Source: Pseudomonadales bacterium (GTDB taxonomy: Bacteria > Pseudomonadota > Gammaproteobacteria > Pseudomonadales > Ketobacteraceae). From it: DNA of 64,000 bases. Within the stretch, counting starts at the first letter, position 1. Every line of letters starts with the position of its first letter. Position numbers and translations under genes: made by a program. Shown here piece after piece: positions 1-8,047 of the stretch. The notes under the pieces are model-generated. The model saw only the letters and a list, made by a program, of their open reading frames with translations, did no database searches and was not told the DNA's origin. The stretch covers positions 76,398 through 140,397 of the forward strand of contig PAPM01000002.1 in NCBI GenBank assembly GCA_002708905.1, written 5' to 3'.

Positions 1-672
1 ACGCCATTGTGTCAGGTAGTTGCCCGGGGTGATGCCTACGACATCGTGAAAGTGGGTGGCAAACCGCGCCCGCGACATTCCACACTGCTCCGCCAGTTGC
101 TCCAGCGTCCATGCTTGTGCCGGGGCGCTGTGCATGGCGTTGATGGCCTTTGCCAAGCGTGCGTCTGCAAGACCGGCCAGCAAACCCACCTGCAGTCGTT
201 GTTGATCCATGGCGTCCCGCAGCACCTGTATGAACACCACCTCCATCAGCCGGTCGAGCACCGCCTGGCGTCCGCAGTGATGCTGATCCGCCTCCAGAAA
301 CAGCAGTTGCAGTGCCTGCGCCAGATCGGGCATATCCTGCAACCGGATCACCATGATCTCTGGCAGGGCCCGGGTCAGTGGGTTGCCCAGGCCGGCACCG
401 AATTCCAGTGAGGCGCAAACGGTCTCGACGGTCTCGTCAACCGGTATCAAGCGGTGGCGGGTGGGATTCATGTAGAAAAAGACACTGGGCTCATCGATCA
501 GCAAAGCTGGATGGTGGGGTGATTCAACCCGAAGGGGGCCCTGCTTTACCACATGAATGTAGCCGAGTTCATCACTGTCATAAAACTCGGCGTTGTTGCA
601 CAACGCCCCGGCCTGAAATACGCGGGCGTGCAGTTTAAAACACTTCAGTAATTCAACCAGCCTGTCTTCCAT
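1..672 (-). CDS. AraC-family transcriptional regulator, 3' end cut by the window
   Basis: Reading the minus strand from the ATG at 672 gives 224 codons open to the window edge. The N-terminal half looks like a cupin-type ligand-binding domain of the AraC_binding/cupin_6 kind (segments FYMNPTRHRLIPVDE and VCASLEFGAG). The C-terminal part starts an AraC HTH (LAEQCGMSRARFATHFHDVVG, first helix-turn-helix, then ITPGNYLTQWR). The second HTH lies outside the window. It is divergent from the AhpD-like gene at 811, which is the obvious candidate target. AraC regulators of this cupin type often sit beside the redox or reductase gene they control; the specific link is an inference. Confidence 0.88.
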   Translation of the reverse strand, partial: MEDRLVELLKCFKLHARVFQAGALCNNAEFYDSDELGYIHVVKQGPLRVESPHHPALLIDEPSVFFYMNPTRHRLIPVDETVETVCASLEFGAGLGNPLTRALPEIMVIRLQDMPDLAQALQLLFLEADQHHCGRQAVLDRLMEVVFIQVLRDAMDQQRLQVGLLAGLADARLAKAINAMHSAPAQAWTLEQLAEQCGMSRARFATHFHDVVGITPGNYLTQWR

Positions 673-693
673 GCCGGACTCTTTCCATAGATT

Positions 694-729
694 GATACGA
701 TTAGTATCTAAATAGAGACGATAAGATAC
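694..729. promoter_or_regulatory. GATAC/GTATC inverted repeats in a divergent promoter
   Basis: The 138-bp gap between the AraC gene and the AhpD-like gene holds GATAC (694-698), GTATCT (704-709) and AGATAC (724-729). The first two form a 5-bp inverted repeat and the last two a 6-bp inverted repeat. Such clustered half-sites in a divergent intergenic region are a plausible operator for the adjacent AraC protein. No experimental or comparative support is available here. Confidence 0.35.
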
Positions 730-810
730 CACAAGTATTGCGCTGGCTGTCAATATGGCTCTGCATTCCCAAGGATGCAACGACTTAATGACTGATCAAG
801 GAGAGCCAAG

Positions 811-1356
811 ATGCCTCGTATTCAACCTGTAGTAACGGACAACACCGACGCCAAAACCGCCGCCACCCTGAAGGCGGTGCAATCAAAACTGGGCGTTCTA
901 CCCAACATGTTCACAACCCTCGCCCACGCCCCTACGGTGCTCACGGGTTATCTGCAACTCTCAGAAACCCTGGGTCAGGGGCGCCTGAACGCGCGCCAGC
1001 GGGAGATGGTGGCCATTGCCGTGGCCCAACAAAACCACTGTGAATACTGCCTGAGTGCCCATGCGGTGCTGGGTAAGGGGGCGGGCCTTACCGACGGCGA
1101 TATCGAGCGTGCCCGTGACGGTGTTGCCACGGATGAACTGGACGATGCCATCGTGCAGCTGGCGTTGCGCATTACCACCTCCCGCGGCGGCATCACCGAT
1201 GAGGAGCTGGCGGTGTCCCGTCAGGCCGGGTTGGACGACGGGCTGATTCTGGAAGTGGTGGGTCAGGTGGCATTGAACGTCCTGACCAATTACGTGAACC
1301 GCGTGGCCGGCACAGCGGTGGATTTTCCCCTGCTGAAGCTGGACTCGGTCGCCTGA
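811..1356 (+). CDS. carboxymuconolactone decarboxylase/AhpD-like, peroxidase-related protein
   Basis: A 181-residue cytoplasmic protein of the CMD/AhpD fold. The family signature is visible at about residues 70-85: QNHCEYCLSAH, a CxxC plus nearby His, which in AhpD forms the redox-active disulfide and proton relay. Preceding ARQREMVAIAVA is the usual helix. The start is supported by AAGGAGA about 8 nt upstream. It is divergent from the AraC gene and 54 bp upstream of a cytochrome P460 gene, suggesting a small stress-response or redox unit. Family members include alkylhydroperoxidases and decarboxylases, and the substrate cannot be told from sequence. Confidence 0.87.
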   Translation: MPRIQPVVTDNTDAKTAATLKAVQSKLGVLPNMFTTLAHAPTVLTGYLQLSETLGQGRLNARQREMVAIAVAQQNHCEYCLSAHAVLGKGAGLTDGDIERARDGVATDELDDAIVQLALRITTSRGGITDEELAVSRQAGLDDGLILEVVGQVALNVLTNYVNRVAGTAVDFPLLKLDSVA

Positions 1357-1410
1357 GCCTGTAGTGCCCGATGAAAGGATGAGCACGATTTCAGATAAAG
1401 GAGAACAAAC

Positions 1411-2001
1411 ATGAAGATGTTGCTAAAAGCCGGAGCGCTGGCCTGTGTGATGGCGGTCGGAATGGGCGTGAGTTTGCAGACCCTGGCGCAACCACCATCA
1501 AAGGAAAATATTGGTGCGGCGGTGTTCAATAAAAAAGGAAACCTGATATTGCCGGAAGGATTTCGTGAATGGGTGTTTATAGGTGCACCCCTGACGCCCC
1601 ATGGATTGAATAACGGCAAGGCCGGGTTTCCGGAGTTCCACCATGTGTATGTGAACCCTGATGCCTTTCGGGTTTACCAACAGACGGGTGTTTTCCCGGA
1701 GGGAACCGTCATCGTGAAGGAGCTGGTGTTGCTGCAGAAGGGAGATTATCCCGACGGTTCCAAACTGGCGCCTTCCGGACGGGGCTACTTCGGTGGTGAG
1801 TTCCAGGGTATGGATGTGATGGTGAAAGACACCCGGCGTTTTCCTTCCGGAAATGGCTGGGGTTTTTTTAACTTCGGCCATCATGCACCACCCTATGTGG
1901 CCTCCGCAGAAGCGGCATCGGCGGACAGCTGCTCCGGTTGCCATGCCTCCAACGCCGGCCAGGAAATGGTGTTCAAAAAGTACTATCCGGTTTTGCAATA
2001 A
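1411..2001 (+). CDS. cytochrome P460 family protein
   Basis: A 196-residue secreted c-type heme protein. Residues 1-27 are a signal peptide ending near QTLAQ. The heme-binding motif CSGCH lies near residue 178, close to the C-terminus, as is usual for cytochrome P460 and cytochrome c'-beta proteins. The beta-rich core contains HHVYVNPDAF and GYFGGEFQGMDVMVKD. Characterised P460s oxidise hydroxylamine or bind NO in the periplasm. Whether this one is catalytic depends on a heme-lysine crosslink that I cannot verify. A good ribosome site (AAGGAGAAC) precedes the ATG. A UUCG-loop terminator follows, so this is the last gene of the unit with the AhpD-like gene. Confidence 0.88.
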   Translation: MKMLLKAGALACVMAVGMGVSLQTLAQPPSKENIGAAVFNKKGNLILPEGFREWVFIGAPLTPHGLNNGKAGFPEFHHVYVNPDAFRVYQQTGVFPEGTVIVKELVLLQKGDYPDGSKLAPSGRGYFGGEFQGMDVMVKDTRRFPSGNGWGFFNFGHHAPPYVASAEAASADSCSGCHASNAGQEMVFKKYYPVLQ

Positions 2002-2023
2002 AGCCCCTAATGAGTCGGTAGAG

Positions 2024-2045
2024 GGATTGGTTCGCCAATCCTTTT
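2024..2045 (+). terminator. intrinsic terminator after cytochrome P460
   Basis: GGATTGG (2024-2030) pairs perfectly with CCAATCC (2035-2041) across a TTCG tetraloop and is followed by TTTT. It lies 23 bp after the stop codon of the cytochrome gene and before the convergent hydrolase gene. Confidence 0.7.
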
Positions 2046-2090
2046 ACCGGTATCCCTCGGGATCTTTGTATCGCATTAACATGAAGCAAG

Positions 2091-3071
2091 TCATCTGCGG
2101 ATAAATGCACGATAAAATTTTGCAACGGTCTGATGGTCTTCGAGGTGTGGATAATGCCCTATATCAGGAAGAACATGCGTCGTCTGGTTCGGCATCAGTG
2201 ATTCAAACTTATCCACCATTGGTTGGCCGGCGACGGGATCTGCCAATCCCGTTACCAGCATCAAAGGCACATCGGTGTGCTGAAGTGCTTCTACCCATCT
2301 TGTAGAGTGTTTCAGGCTTTCGTCATAGTAATGAATCAGTTTATGGCTGAGCCGATGGCCGTTGTTCAAGGAAATCAGATACCAATAATCCTGCAACACT
2401 GTCTCGCCGGGTTGCGAGCGTTCGCCAAAGACGGCGGAAAAATTCTTGCCGAAGCGATTGGCGGATACAAATCGGGACACGATCCAGCCGAAGGGGCTGT
2501 TCAGCGCTTTCTGTATGGGGCGCAGTTTTAAATCCTGCGGACTCACTACACCGTTTAACATGGTTAGAGATTGAATTTGGAAACCTTTTTTATTCTGGCG
2601 GGATGACGTTTGCTGACGTGCCAGCAGCTCCTGTGACACATAGGTTCCATAGTCATGTACAATCAGATGTGCCTGTTCGACCTTCAGTCGGGCAAGCAGT
2701 TGTTCTACCAAATCGGCTTGACTTGAGATGGAGTAATTGATGTTGGGCTTGTCCGAAAAACCAAAACCGAGGAAATCCAACGCGATAAGGCGATAATCAT
2801 CGCCGAGGCTTTCCCAAAGTTTATGCCAGTCCCATGAAGAGGTGGGAAACCCATGCAGCATGACAAGAGTGGGTTTCCCGGATTCTGAAAATGCATCTTG
2901 AAGCGCGGAATCCTGAGAGTCCCGATAGAAAATCCGGTGATGATTAAATTCGAAATACTTTCCTTCAGCCTGCCATAAATTCACTGCTTCACTTGGTAGG
3001 GGGGTTGCCAATATACTCATCGGAAAACAGAGTATTGCAGAACTAATAATCAATGTTATGGCTTGATACAT
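2091..3071 (-). CDS. alpha/beta hydrolase, epoxide hydrolase/haloalkane dehalogenase-like
   Basis: I choose the ATG at 3071 (326 residues), because it gives a clean signal peptide (about residues 1-22, ending ILATP) and has CAGGA upstream. The longer frame to 3182 would overlap the divergent AraC gene. The oxyanion motif HGFP is at residues 73-76. The nucleophile elbow is VHDYG with Asp140, the Asp-type nucleophile of epoxide hydrolases and haloalkane dehalogenases rather than a Ser. DIGHYPHLEDH near the C-terminus supplies the catalytic His. The predicted export to the periplasm is less common for this family. It is divergent from an AraC gene that probably regulates it. The substrate is unknown. 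Confidence 0.85.
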   Translation of the reverse strand: MYQAITLIISSAILCFPMSILATPLPSEAVNLWQAEGKYFEFNHHRIFYRDSQDSALQDAFSESGKPTLVMLHGFPTSSWDWHKLWESLGDDYRLIALDFLGFGFSDKPNINYSISSQADLVEQLLARLKVEQAHLIVHDYGTYVSQELLARQQTSSRQNKKGFQIQSLTMLNGVVSPQDLKLRPIQKALNSPFGWIVSRFVSANRFGKNFSAVFGERSQPGETVLQDYWYLISLNNGHRLSHKLIHYYDESLKHSTRWVEALQHTDVPLMLVTGLADPVAGQPMVDKFESLMPNQTTHVLPDIGHYPHLEDHQTVAKFYRAFIRR

Positions 3072-3101
3072 GGAAATGTCCTGAAAAGCATTGTTGAAAC
3101 G

Positions 3102-3141
3102 CCAGTATAACGACTTGGTACTTCCAGTATCATGAAGTTGG
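3102..3141. promoter_or_regulatory. AraC-type direct repeat operator candidate
   Basis: Two copies of CCAGTAT-A/C-A-C/T-GA-(AG)TTGG occur at 3102-3118 and 3124-3141, offset by 22 bp, i.e. two helical turns. They sit between the alpha/beta hydrolase start (3071, minus) and the AraC start (3173, plus). Direct repeats about two turns apart are typical binding sites of AraC-family dimers. Confidence 0.5.
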
Positions 3142-3172
3142 ACGACAGCAAGACGAGTACAAGCGACAAAAA

Positions 3173-4207
3173 ATGGATACACTATTTAAAACGCAACTGG
3201 CTAGCCATTCCGTAGCTTCTTTTTATGTTCAATGTTTATTGAGTTCGTGCCGGAATTGTGGATTGGATGCCGAGCAACTAATCGTCCTATCAAATCTTTC
3301 CAGAACGAAATTAGAGAATCCGGAAGCCCGCTATTTTCTGGCGGAGCTGAGGGACCTGTGGAATTATATCGTCGAAATATCCTCTGATCCTTGCATAGGC
3401 ATGAAGATTGGCCAGAATATGCCGGCTGGTCATTGGGGCCTGATTGAGACGATGGCTCAGAACTCAGAGAATTTGGGTCAGGCATTTAAGACGGCGCTGA
3501 AATACTGGAGATTGGTTACCGATACAGGCAAACAGTTCAAACTTGAGAGATTAAACGGTCAAGCCAGATTGTCATTCATCTCAGCGTACTACGATTTTTC
3601 GTATGCAAATGAATCGGATATTGCCTATCTGATACGACTGCTGAAGTTGATCCTGGGTCAGGATGTAACTCTGCAGGAGGTACATTTAACCCATGCCATT
3701 CCCGGTCAGCTAAGTGAAAGCGACTATCAGCCTTATTTCCAGGCACCGGTCTACTTTGGGCAATCCGAGAATGCGGTTGTGTTTGCAGAGGATATTCTGG
3801 ATCGCCCTATTGTAGGCAGCAACTCCCAGATAAGATTGATTGTCGATCAGTTGGCAGCCAAGAAACTGGATGAGCTGAATAGCGCAACGACTCTTTCTGA
3901 GAAAGTAAGAGCTTATATTCAGCATGATATTACAGAGCTGGAAAGCGTTGCCGAACAATTGCATATCAGTTCGAGAACACTGCAACGAAGATTGAAGCTC
4001 GAAGGCAATACTTTCCAGTCCATCCTGGATGAATTTCGGCGTGACAAAGCGCAACGTTTGATGATGGATGGAACCTATACGTTTCAACAGATCAGCTTTC
4101 TGATCGGCTACCGGGATGAGCGGGCATTCTATGATGCGGTACGACGCTGGTTTAATGCCTCTCGCTCCGAGGCAGCGCAGCGATTCAGAACAAACAATCA
4201 GGCTTGA
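3173..4207 (+). CDS. AraC-family regulator with Arabinose_bd-type (PF12625-like) N-terminus
   Basis: A 344-residue protein of the OruR/MmoR/ArgR-like AraC subgroup. The N-terminal domain (about 20-210) has the subgroup's DPCIGMKIGQNMPAGHWG segment. The C-terminal AraC HTH (about 245-335) contains ESVAEQLHISSRTLQRRLK and the second helix-turn-helix around FQQISFLIGYRDERAFYDAVRRWFN. It is divergent from the alpha/beta hydrolase and followed 20 bp later by the OmpA-like gene. Regulators of this subgroup frequently control a neighbouring hydrolase or lipid/alcohol degradation gene. The ligand is unknown. Confidence 0.9.
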   Translation: MDTLFKTQLASHSVASFYVQCLLSSCRNCGLDAEQLIVLSNLSRTKLENPEARYFLAELRDLWNYIVEISSDPCIGMKIGQNMPAGHWGLIETMAQNSENLGQAFKTALKYWRLVTDTGKQFKLERLNGQARLSFISAYYDFSYANESDIAYLIRLLKLILGQDVTLQEVHLTHAIPGQLSESDYQPYFQAPVYFGQSENAVVFAEDILDRPIVGSNSQIRLIVDQLAAKKLDELNSATTLSEKVRAYIQHDITELESVAEQLHISSRTLQRRLKLEGNTFQSILDEFRRDKAQRLMMDGTYTFQQISFLIGYRDERAFYDAVRRWFNASRSEAAQRFRTNNQA

Positions 4208-4227
4208 AGTTGCATTAAGAGGTTTTT

Positions 4228-5538
4228 ATGCGATTCATTATTGGCACGTTTTTGCTCGCGATGAGCACTGTATTAAAGGCCGCTGACATCAAACTCAATG
4301 AGGCCAGAGACGTTTATTATTCAGGTGCAGAAGTGAGTATATCGTTGGAATGGGAATCCGGGGAGGTCCAGAAAGGGGCCTGGATCGGTGTGTTTGATGG
4401 AAACGGGAAATACTATAACTATGTTTACTGGAACCCTGATGCATCCAACTACACATTGAAGCTACCGAATGAGCCAGGTGACTATGAAGTTCGTCTGGCC
4501 ACTAATAATGATGGCTCTGAGTTTGTTGTTAAGACAGCTTCCTTCAAGGTCGCAGTAGCTGCAATAGGCCAGATAGTCTTAAAGATTGATTCTCCTCAGG
4601 TCAAGCCGCTACAGATCATGAATATCGAAGTTCAATCGGAGGTTCCACTATCAACTCAAGGTTGGATAGGCGTGTTTAAACAGGGTATTCCTCATCAAAG
4701 TCGATCAGGCTATGAGACCTATCAATACCTGCAGGACCAGAGGAAATTCCAGTTTCAGGCGCCAGAATCTTCCGGTAATTATGAATTGAGGCTGTTTGAT
4801 GATTCCTATGGGAACGAAGTGGCATCAATTGCTTTCAAGGTCCGTGGCTTTTCCAATATCAATGCGTCACTGAATACCGCAACAGACTCATTCAAACCTG
4901 GCGAAACTATAGCTGTAGACTACAGTGGTCACAAAGACTTCGCCACATCAGCCTGGATCGGTGTGTTTGATCTCAATAAAGTGCGTACAGACAATCCACA
5001 TCAAGGTTATACGACCTATCAATATCTGCCTGCCCCTTTGAAAGGGAGCGTCGCTTTTTCAGCTCCAGAGCAGAAAGGTGATTATGAGTTGCGCCTGTTT
5101 AGTTCCAACTATGGGGAATGGGTAGCGAGCAAGGCATTTGTGGTGACGGAATCCCTGGATGCTGATTATGTTGAGAGACAGATAAAAGAAATGGGAAAAG
5201 TATCCTTATATGGAATTTATTTTGACCACGATAAAAGTGAAATTCACTCCGCTTCGGAACCCACTTTGCAAGCGGTTGCTGATTATCTTCGAAACCATCC
5301 GGGATTGATAATCGAGGTACAGGGCCATACTGATAACACCGGAAAGAGCGGATATAACCAAACCCTTTCAGAACAGCGGGCCCAGTCGGTGGTAGACTAT
5401 TTGACGACAAACCATGCGATACCCCAGGGTCGCTTGGTTGCGAAAGGGCTTGGTGATACAACACCGGTTGCGCCCAACGATACAGTGGATGGTCGTGCGC
5501 GTAACCGCCGGGTGGATCTGTTGCCGGTAGAGTTGTAA
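4228..5538 (+). CDS. OmpA-family protein with three N-terminal repeated beta domains
   Basis: A 436-residue exported protein with a signal peptide of about 18 residues (ending LKAAD). Three tandem beta domains of ~95 residues follow, each with WIGVF near its start and Y-E-(V/L)-R-L-(A/F) near its end, at about residues 22-110, 115-205 and 212-305. The C-terminal OmpA/MotB peptidoglycan-binding domain (about 325-436) has YFDHDKSEI, VQGHTDNTG and RNRRVDL. The protein therefore probably tethers a repeated recognition module to peptidoglycan. The WIGVF repeats recall beta-sandwich modules such as the N-domain of purple acid phosphatases or SKICH, but this is only a resemblance. It directly follows the AraC gene. 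Confidence 0.85.
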   Translation: MRFIIGTFLLAMSTVLKAADIKLNEARDVYYSGAEVSISLEWESGEVQKGAWIGVFDGNGKYYNYVYWNPDASNYTLKLPNEPGDYEVRLATNNDGSEFVVKTASFKVAVAAIGQIVLKIDSPQVKPLQIMNIEVQSEVPLSTQGWIGVFKQGIPHQSRSGYETYQYLQDQRKFQFQAPESSGNYELRLFDDSYGNEVASIAFKVRGFSNINASLNTATDSFKPGETIAVDYSGHKDFATSAWIGVFDLNKVRTDNPHQGYTTYQYLPAPLKGSVAFSAPEQKGDYELRLFSSNYGEWVASKAFVVTESLDADYVERQIKEMGKVSLYGIYFDHDKSEIHSASEPTLQAVADYLRNHPGLIIEVQGHTDNTGKSGYNQTLSEQRAQSVVDYLTTNHAIPQGRLVAKGLGDTTPVAPNDTVDGRARNRRVDLLPVEL

Positions 5539-5545
5539 TGAGTAA

Positions 5546-7621
5546 TCACAACTCAGTCACCTCCTGATAAGCCCGATAGCGCTTGCGGATATTGCGCAGA
5601 TACTTTACCGGCTCTTCTCCCCGAACGTAACCATAGCGGGCTTTGCTGGCGTACTCGCGCTTTGACAGTAATAGCATGGCCTTTTCCACGTTGTCGAACC
5701 ACACACCGCTCTGCCAGCCTTTTTGATCTGCCAGCCTGACCGCATCGCGAACATGACCGGCTCCGGCGTTGTAGGATGCCAGGGAAAACCAAACCAGTTC
5801 CTCGTCGTTCTTTGGATTCATGTACTGCGCCCGTTGCCGTACCCAATCCAGATAGGCAACACCGGCCCGTATGCCGTTTTCAGGCTGTTCCAGGTTTTCG
5901 ACCCCCAGTTCTTTTGCTGTTTTCGGCATAACCTGGAATAAACCCTGCGCCCCGGCCCAGGATTCCGCGTCAGGGTCAAACCGGCTTTCCTGATACATTT
6001 GGGAAACCAGCAGGCGCCAATCGAAGTTGTATTGCTGCGCATACTGCTTTACCAGATCATCATAGGGGGAAAGCCGGCCCTGTTGTTTTAGCGCTTCATA
6101 GTCTTTGCGTACTTTTAGAAGACGGTGCTCGTTTTTGAAATACTTTTTATAGGTTACGTTGTAGTGCAGGCCGCGATACTGTTTTTTTATGTAGTTGTTG
6201 GCGACCTTCAGTAACTCCTTGTGCTTGCCGTTCACGGCCCAGGATTGTTCTTTGGGCTCGCCGAGAGACATCAGCGACTGTACATCGTCGCGCCAGGTCA
6301 GTTCCAGATCCAGGATGTGGCTGTCTGCAATGGTAAGGTCATACTGCTTTGCTGCTACACCTTCGATCAACTCTTCGGTTTCCAGCGTCTCGGCGACCGG
6401 GATCAATTCTATACCGGGTACCTTGCGCTTAAGGTCGGTGACGGTTGCCCAGTAAGAACTGGAAGGTCGCGCATAGATTTTGCGTCCGCTGAGTTCACTA
6501 ATATCCTGTATCGGTTGCTCGCTTGCCCTGGCCACTACCAGTTCCGAAGCGTAGTGATACGGGCGGGAAAATGCGATGCCCATTGCCCGTCGGGCTTTTG
6601 TTGGAGTTAGAAAACCAAGGGCAATATCCGCTTTGTCTTCGACCAGATAATTCAGCATGTCTTCATGATCCGGCGCCACGATAATCTGGTAGCGAATATC
6701 GTGCTTGGCCGCAAAATGACGGGCCATTTCATAATTGAATCCGTGCAGTTCACCGCGCCAGATAAAATAAGAAGCCATATTGTTGCGCATGACAAAGCGA
6801 ATCACTTTGTCCTGTTTGATTTTGTCCCAGCGGTTATTTGGTGCCGTTTTCGGTTGGCTATTAACGGCGAGGTTTTCCTGCACCAGGAATTGATTGAGCT
6901 TTTCCAGCAGGGTTTTATTGCCTTTTTGGACTGCCCAGGCAATGGCGCGTCGGCCGCTGGCCTGAAAACTGCGTTGCACATCGTCACGATAGGTTTGCAC
7001 TGCACTGAGGGTGTTGCCGTCCAGTATGGTGAGTTGAATCTCTCCGGCCACCAGGCGATCCAGTACCTGATCAGTGGACAGGTTGGATTCCAGATAGCGG
7101 AGTTTCATTCCGGGGTAGGCCTTCTTTAGTCCCTTGGCGGTGTTAACAAATGAAGTACCCTTGGGCACCGCTAATTCGTAATCGTTGAGTTGCTCCACTT
7201 TGGCAAGGTCATTGCCGCGCTTGGTAACCAGGAATTCTGTGGTATAGGCCACGGGGTGGGTGAAATCAACGGTGGCGGCGCGCGTTCTGGTAACGGTGAG
7301 ATTGGTGGCGATCACATCGCCCTTGTCGTCTGCGAGGGCGGCAAGCAGACCATCGAAATTCTCGATGGCAACAAACTCAACGTCGAGTTTGTGTGCTGCA
7401 GCGAAGCGGGAAACAGACGTTTTTTCCTGTTCCAGTGGAAAACCGGCACGGGGTAAGTAACTCTCAAATCCGCTCCAATAGAGTACCCGCAGGTTGCCCT
7501 GCTCCTGAATGGTGTGGAAATCCCTTGAGAAAGCGGGATTTCCACCCACTAGCCACCCCAGGCAGATGAGGCAGATCGGATAGAGCAACGCCCAACGGGA
7601 GCGTTTTGGTATCGAGACCAT
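5546..7621 (-). CDS. mltF: MltF-type lytic transglycosylase with two tandem SBP_bac_3 domains
   Basis: A 691-residue periplasmic or outer-membrane-associated enzyme that cleaves peptidoglycan glycan strands. After a hydrophobic N-terminus (about 10-32) there are two type-3 solute-binding domains (about 36-255 and 270-490), each with YWSG/FVMRNN-type starts and GDVIATNLTVT or ADIALGFLTPT segments. An SLT domain follows (about 530-650) with catalytic Glu545 in YQESRFDP and the GLFQVMP and ASYNAGAGHVRDAV motifs. Usual MltF proteins have one binding domain and about 480-520 residues, so the duplication is unusual. It is convergent with the OmpA gene only 7 bp away. Confidence 0.9.
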   Translation of the reverse strand: MVSIPKRSRWALLYPICLICLGWLVGGNPAFSRDFHTIQEQGNLRVLYWSGFESYLPRAGFPLEQEKTSVSRFAAAHKLDVEFVAIENFDGLLAALADDKGDVIATNLTVTRTRAATVDFTHPVAYTTEFLVTKRGNDLAKVEQLNDYELAVPKGTSFVNTAKGLKKAYPGMKLRYLESNLSTDQVLDRLVAGEIQLTILDGNTLSAVQTYRDDVQRSFQASGRRAIAWAVQKGNKTLLEKLNQFLVQENLAVNSQPKTAPNNRWDKIKQDKVIRFVMRNNMASYFIWRGELHGFNYEMARHFAAKHDIRYQIIVAPDHEDMLNYLVEDKADIALGFLTPTKARRAMGIAFSRPYHYASELVVARASEQPIQDISELSGRKIYARPSSSYWATVTDLKRKVPGIELIPVAETLETEELIEGVAAKQYDLTIADSHILDLELTWRDDVQSLMSLGEPKEQSWAVNGKHKELLKVANNYIKKQYRGLHYNVTYKKYFKNEHRLLKVRKDYEALKQQGRLSPYDDLVKQYAQQYNFDWRLLVSQMYQESRFDPDAESWAGAQGLFQVMPKTAKELGVENLEQPENGIRAGVAYLDWVRQRAQYMNPKNDEELVWFSLASYNAGAGHVRDAVRLADQKGWQSGVWFDNVEKAMLLLSKREYASKARYGYVRGEEPVKYLRNIRKRYRAYQEVTEL

Positions 7622-7725
7622 AGGATTCTGCTCGTACTGACTGATGAGTTTGTATTCAAACTAACAGAAATGAATGGTGTTGCCAAAATGCAATCCCGCT
7701 GCCGCAGACTGGCTCGGTGCCTCCA

Positions 7726-7884
7726 TTAGTGAGCGCGATCGAATTCCGGCGCTGTCTTGTCCACGGACTCCACTTCCACGCTGTGTTCATCTTCCCACGC
7801 AGAATAGGTGGCATCTGACATCTTCACGCCTACACCAAAATTGAGCGCGATCAGTGAGCCAAAAATGACGAGTACGTATCCCAT
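7726..7884 (-). CDS. small predicted membrane protein, 52 residues
   Basis: An ATG at 7884 preceded by a strong GGAGG ribosome site opens a 52-residue frame. The N-terminal 20 residues form one hydrophobic helix (GYVLVIFGSLIALNFGVGV), followed by an acidic tail (WEDEHSVEVESVDK). It fits a single-pass small membrane protein. It lies in the 426-bp gap between the MltF gene and the GlxA-type regulator, the rest of which holds no other gene that I can support. The function is unknown. Confidence 0.6.
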   Translation of the reverse strand: MGYVLVIFGSLIALNFGVGVKMSDATYSAWEDEHSVEVESVDKTAPEFDRAH

Positions 7885-8047
7885 GATGTCCTCCTTTTGC
7901 CTGTTTCAGGCAGTGTGAAATCCTTTCAAGTGCCGTCACACACTCAAAATAAAAAGTCGTCGATAAAGTATTCCGGTGGGGTTGTTTCGATCGACAGAGC
8001 TAGGCTAAGCTCAGCGAACCCGGTTCAGAATTGGCAGGATTGACAAG

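Noticed and set aside
7-638. Two plus-strand open frames across 7-638
   Set aside because: They lie opposite the AraC gene, whose minus-strand frame has clear domain motifs; the plus-strand products are Gln/His/Arg-rich and unlike real proteins.
3072-3182. Longer N-terminus for the alpha/beta hydrolase
   Set aside because: It would overlap the divergent AraC start and bury the signal peptide behind 37 extra residues.
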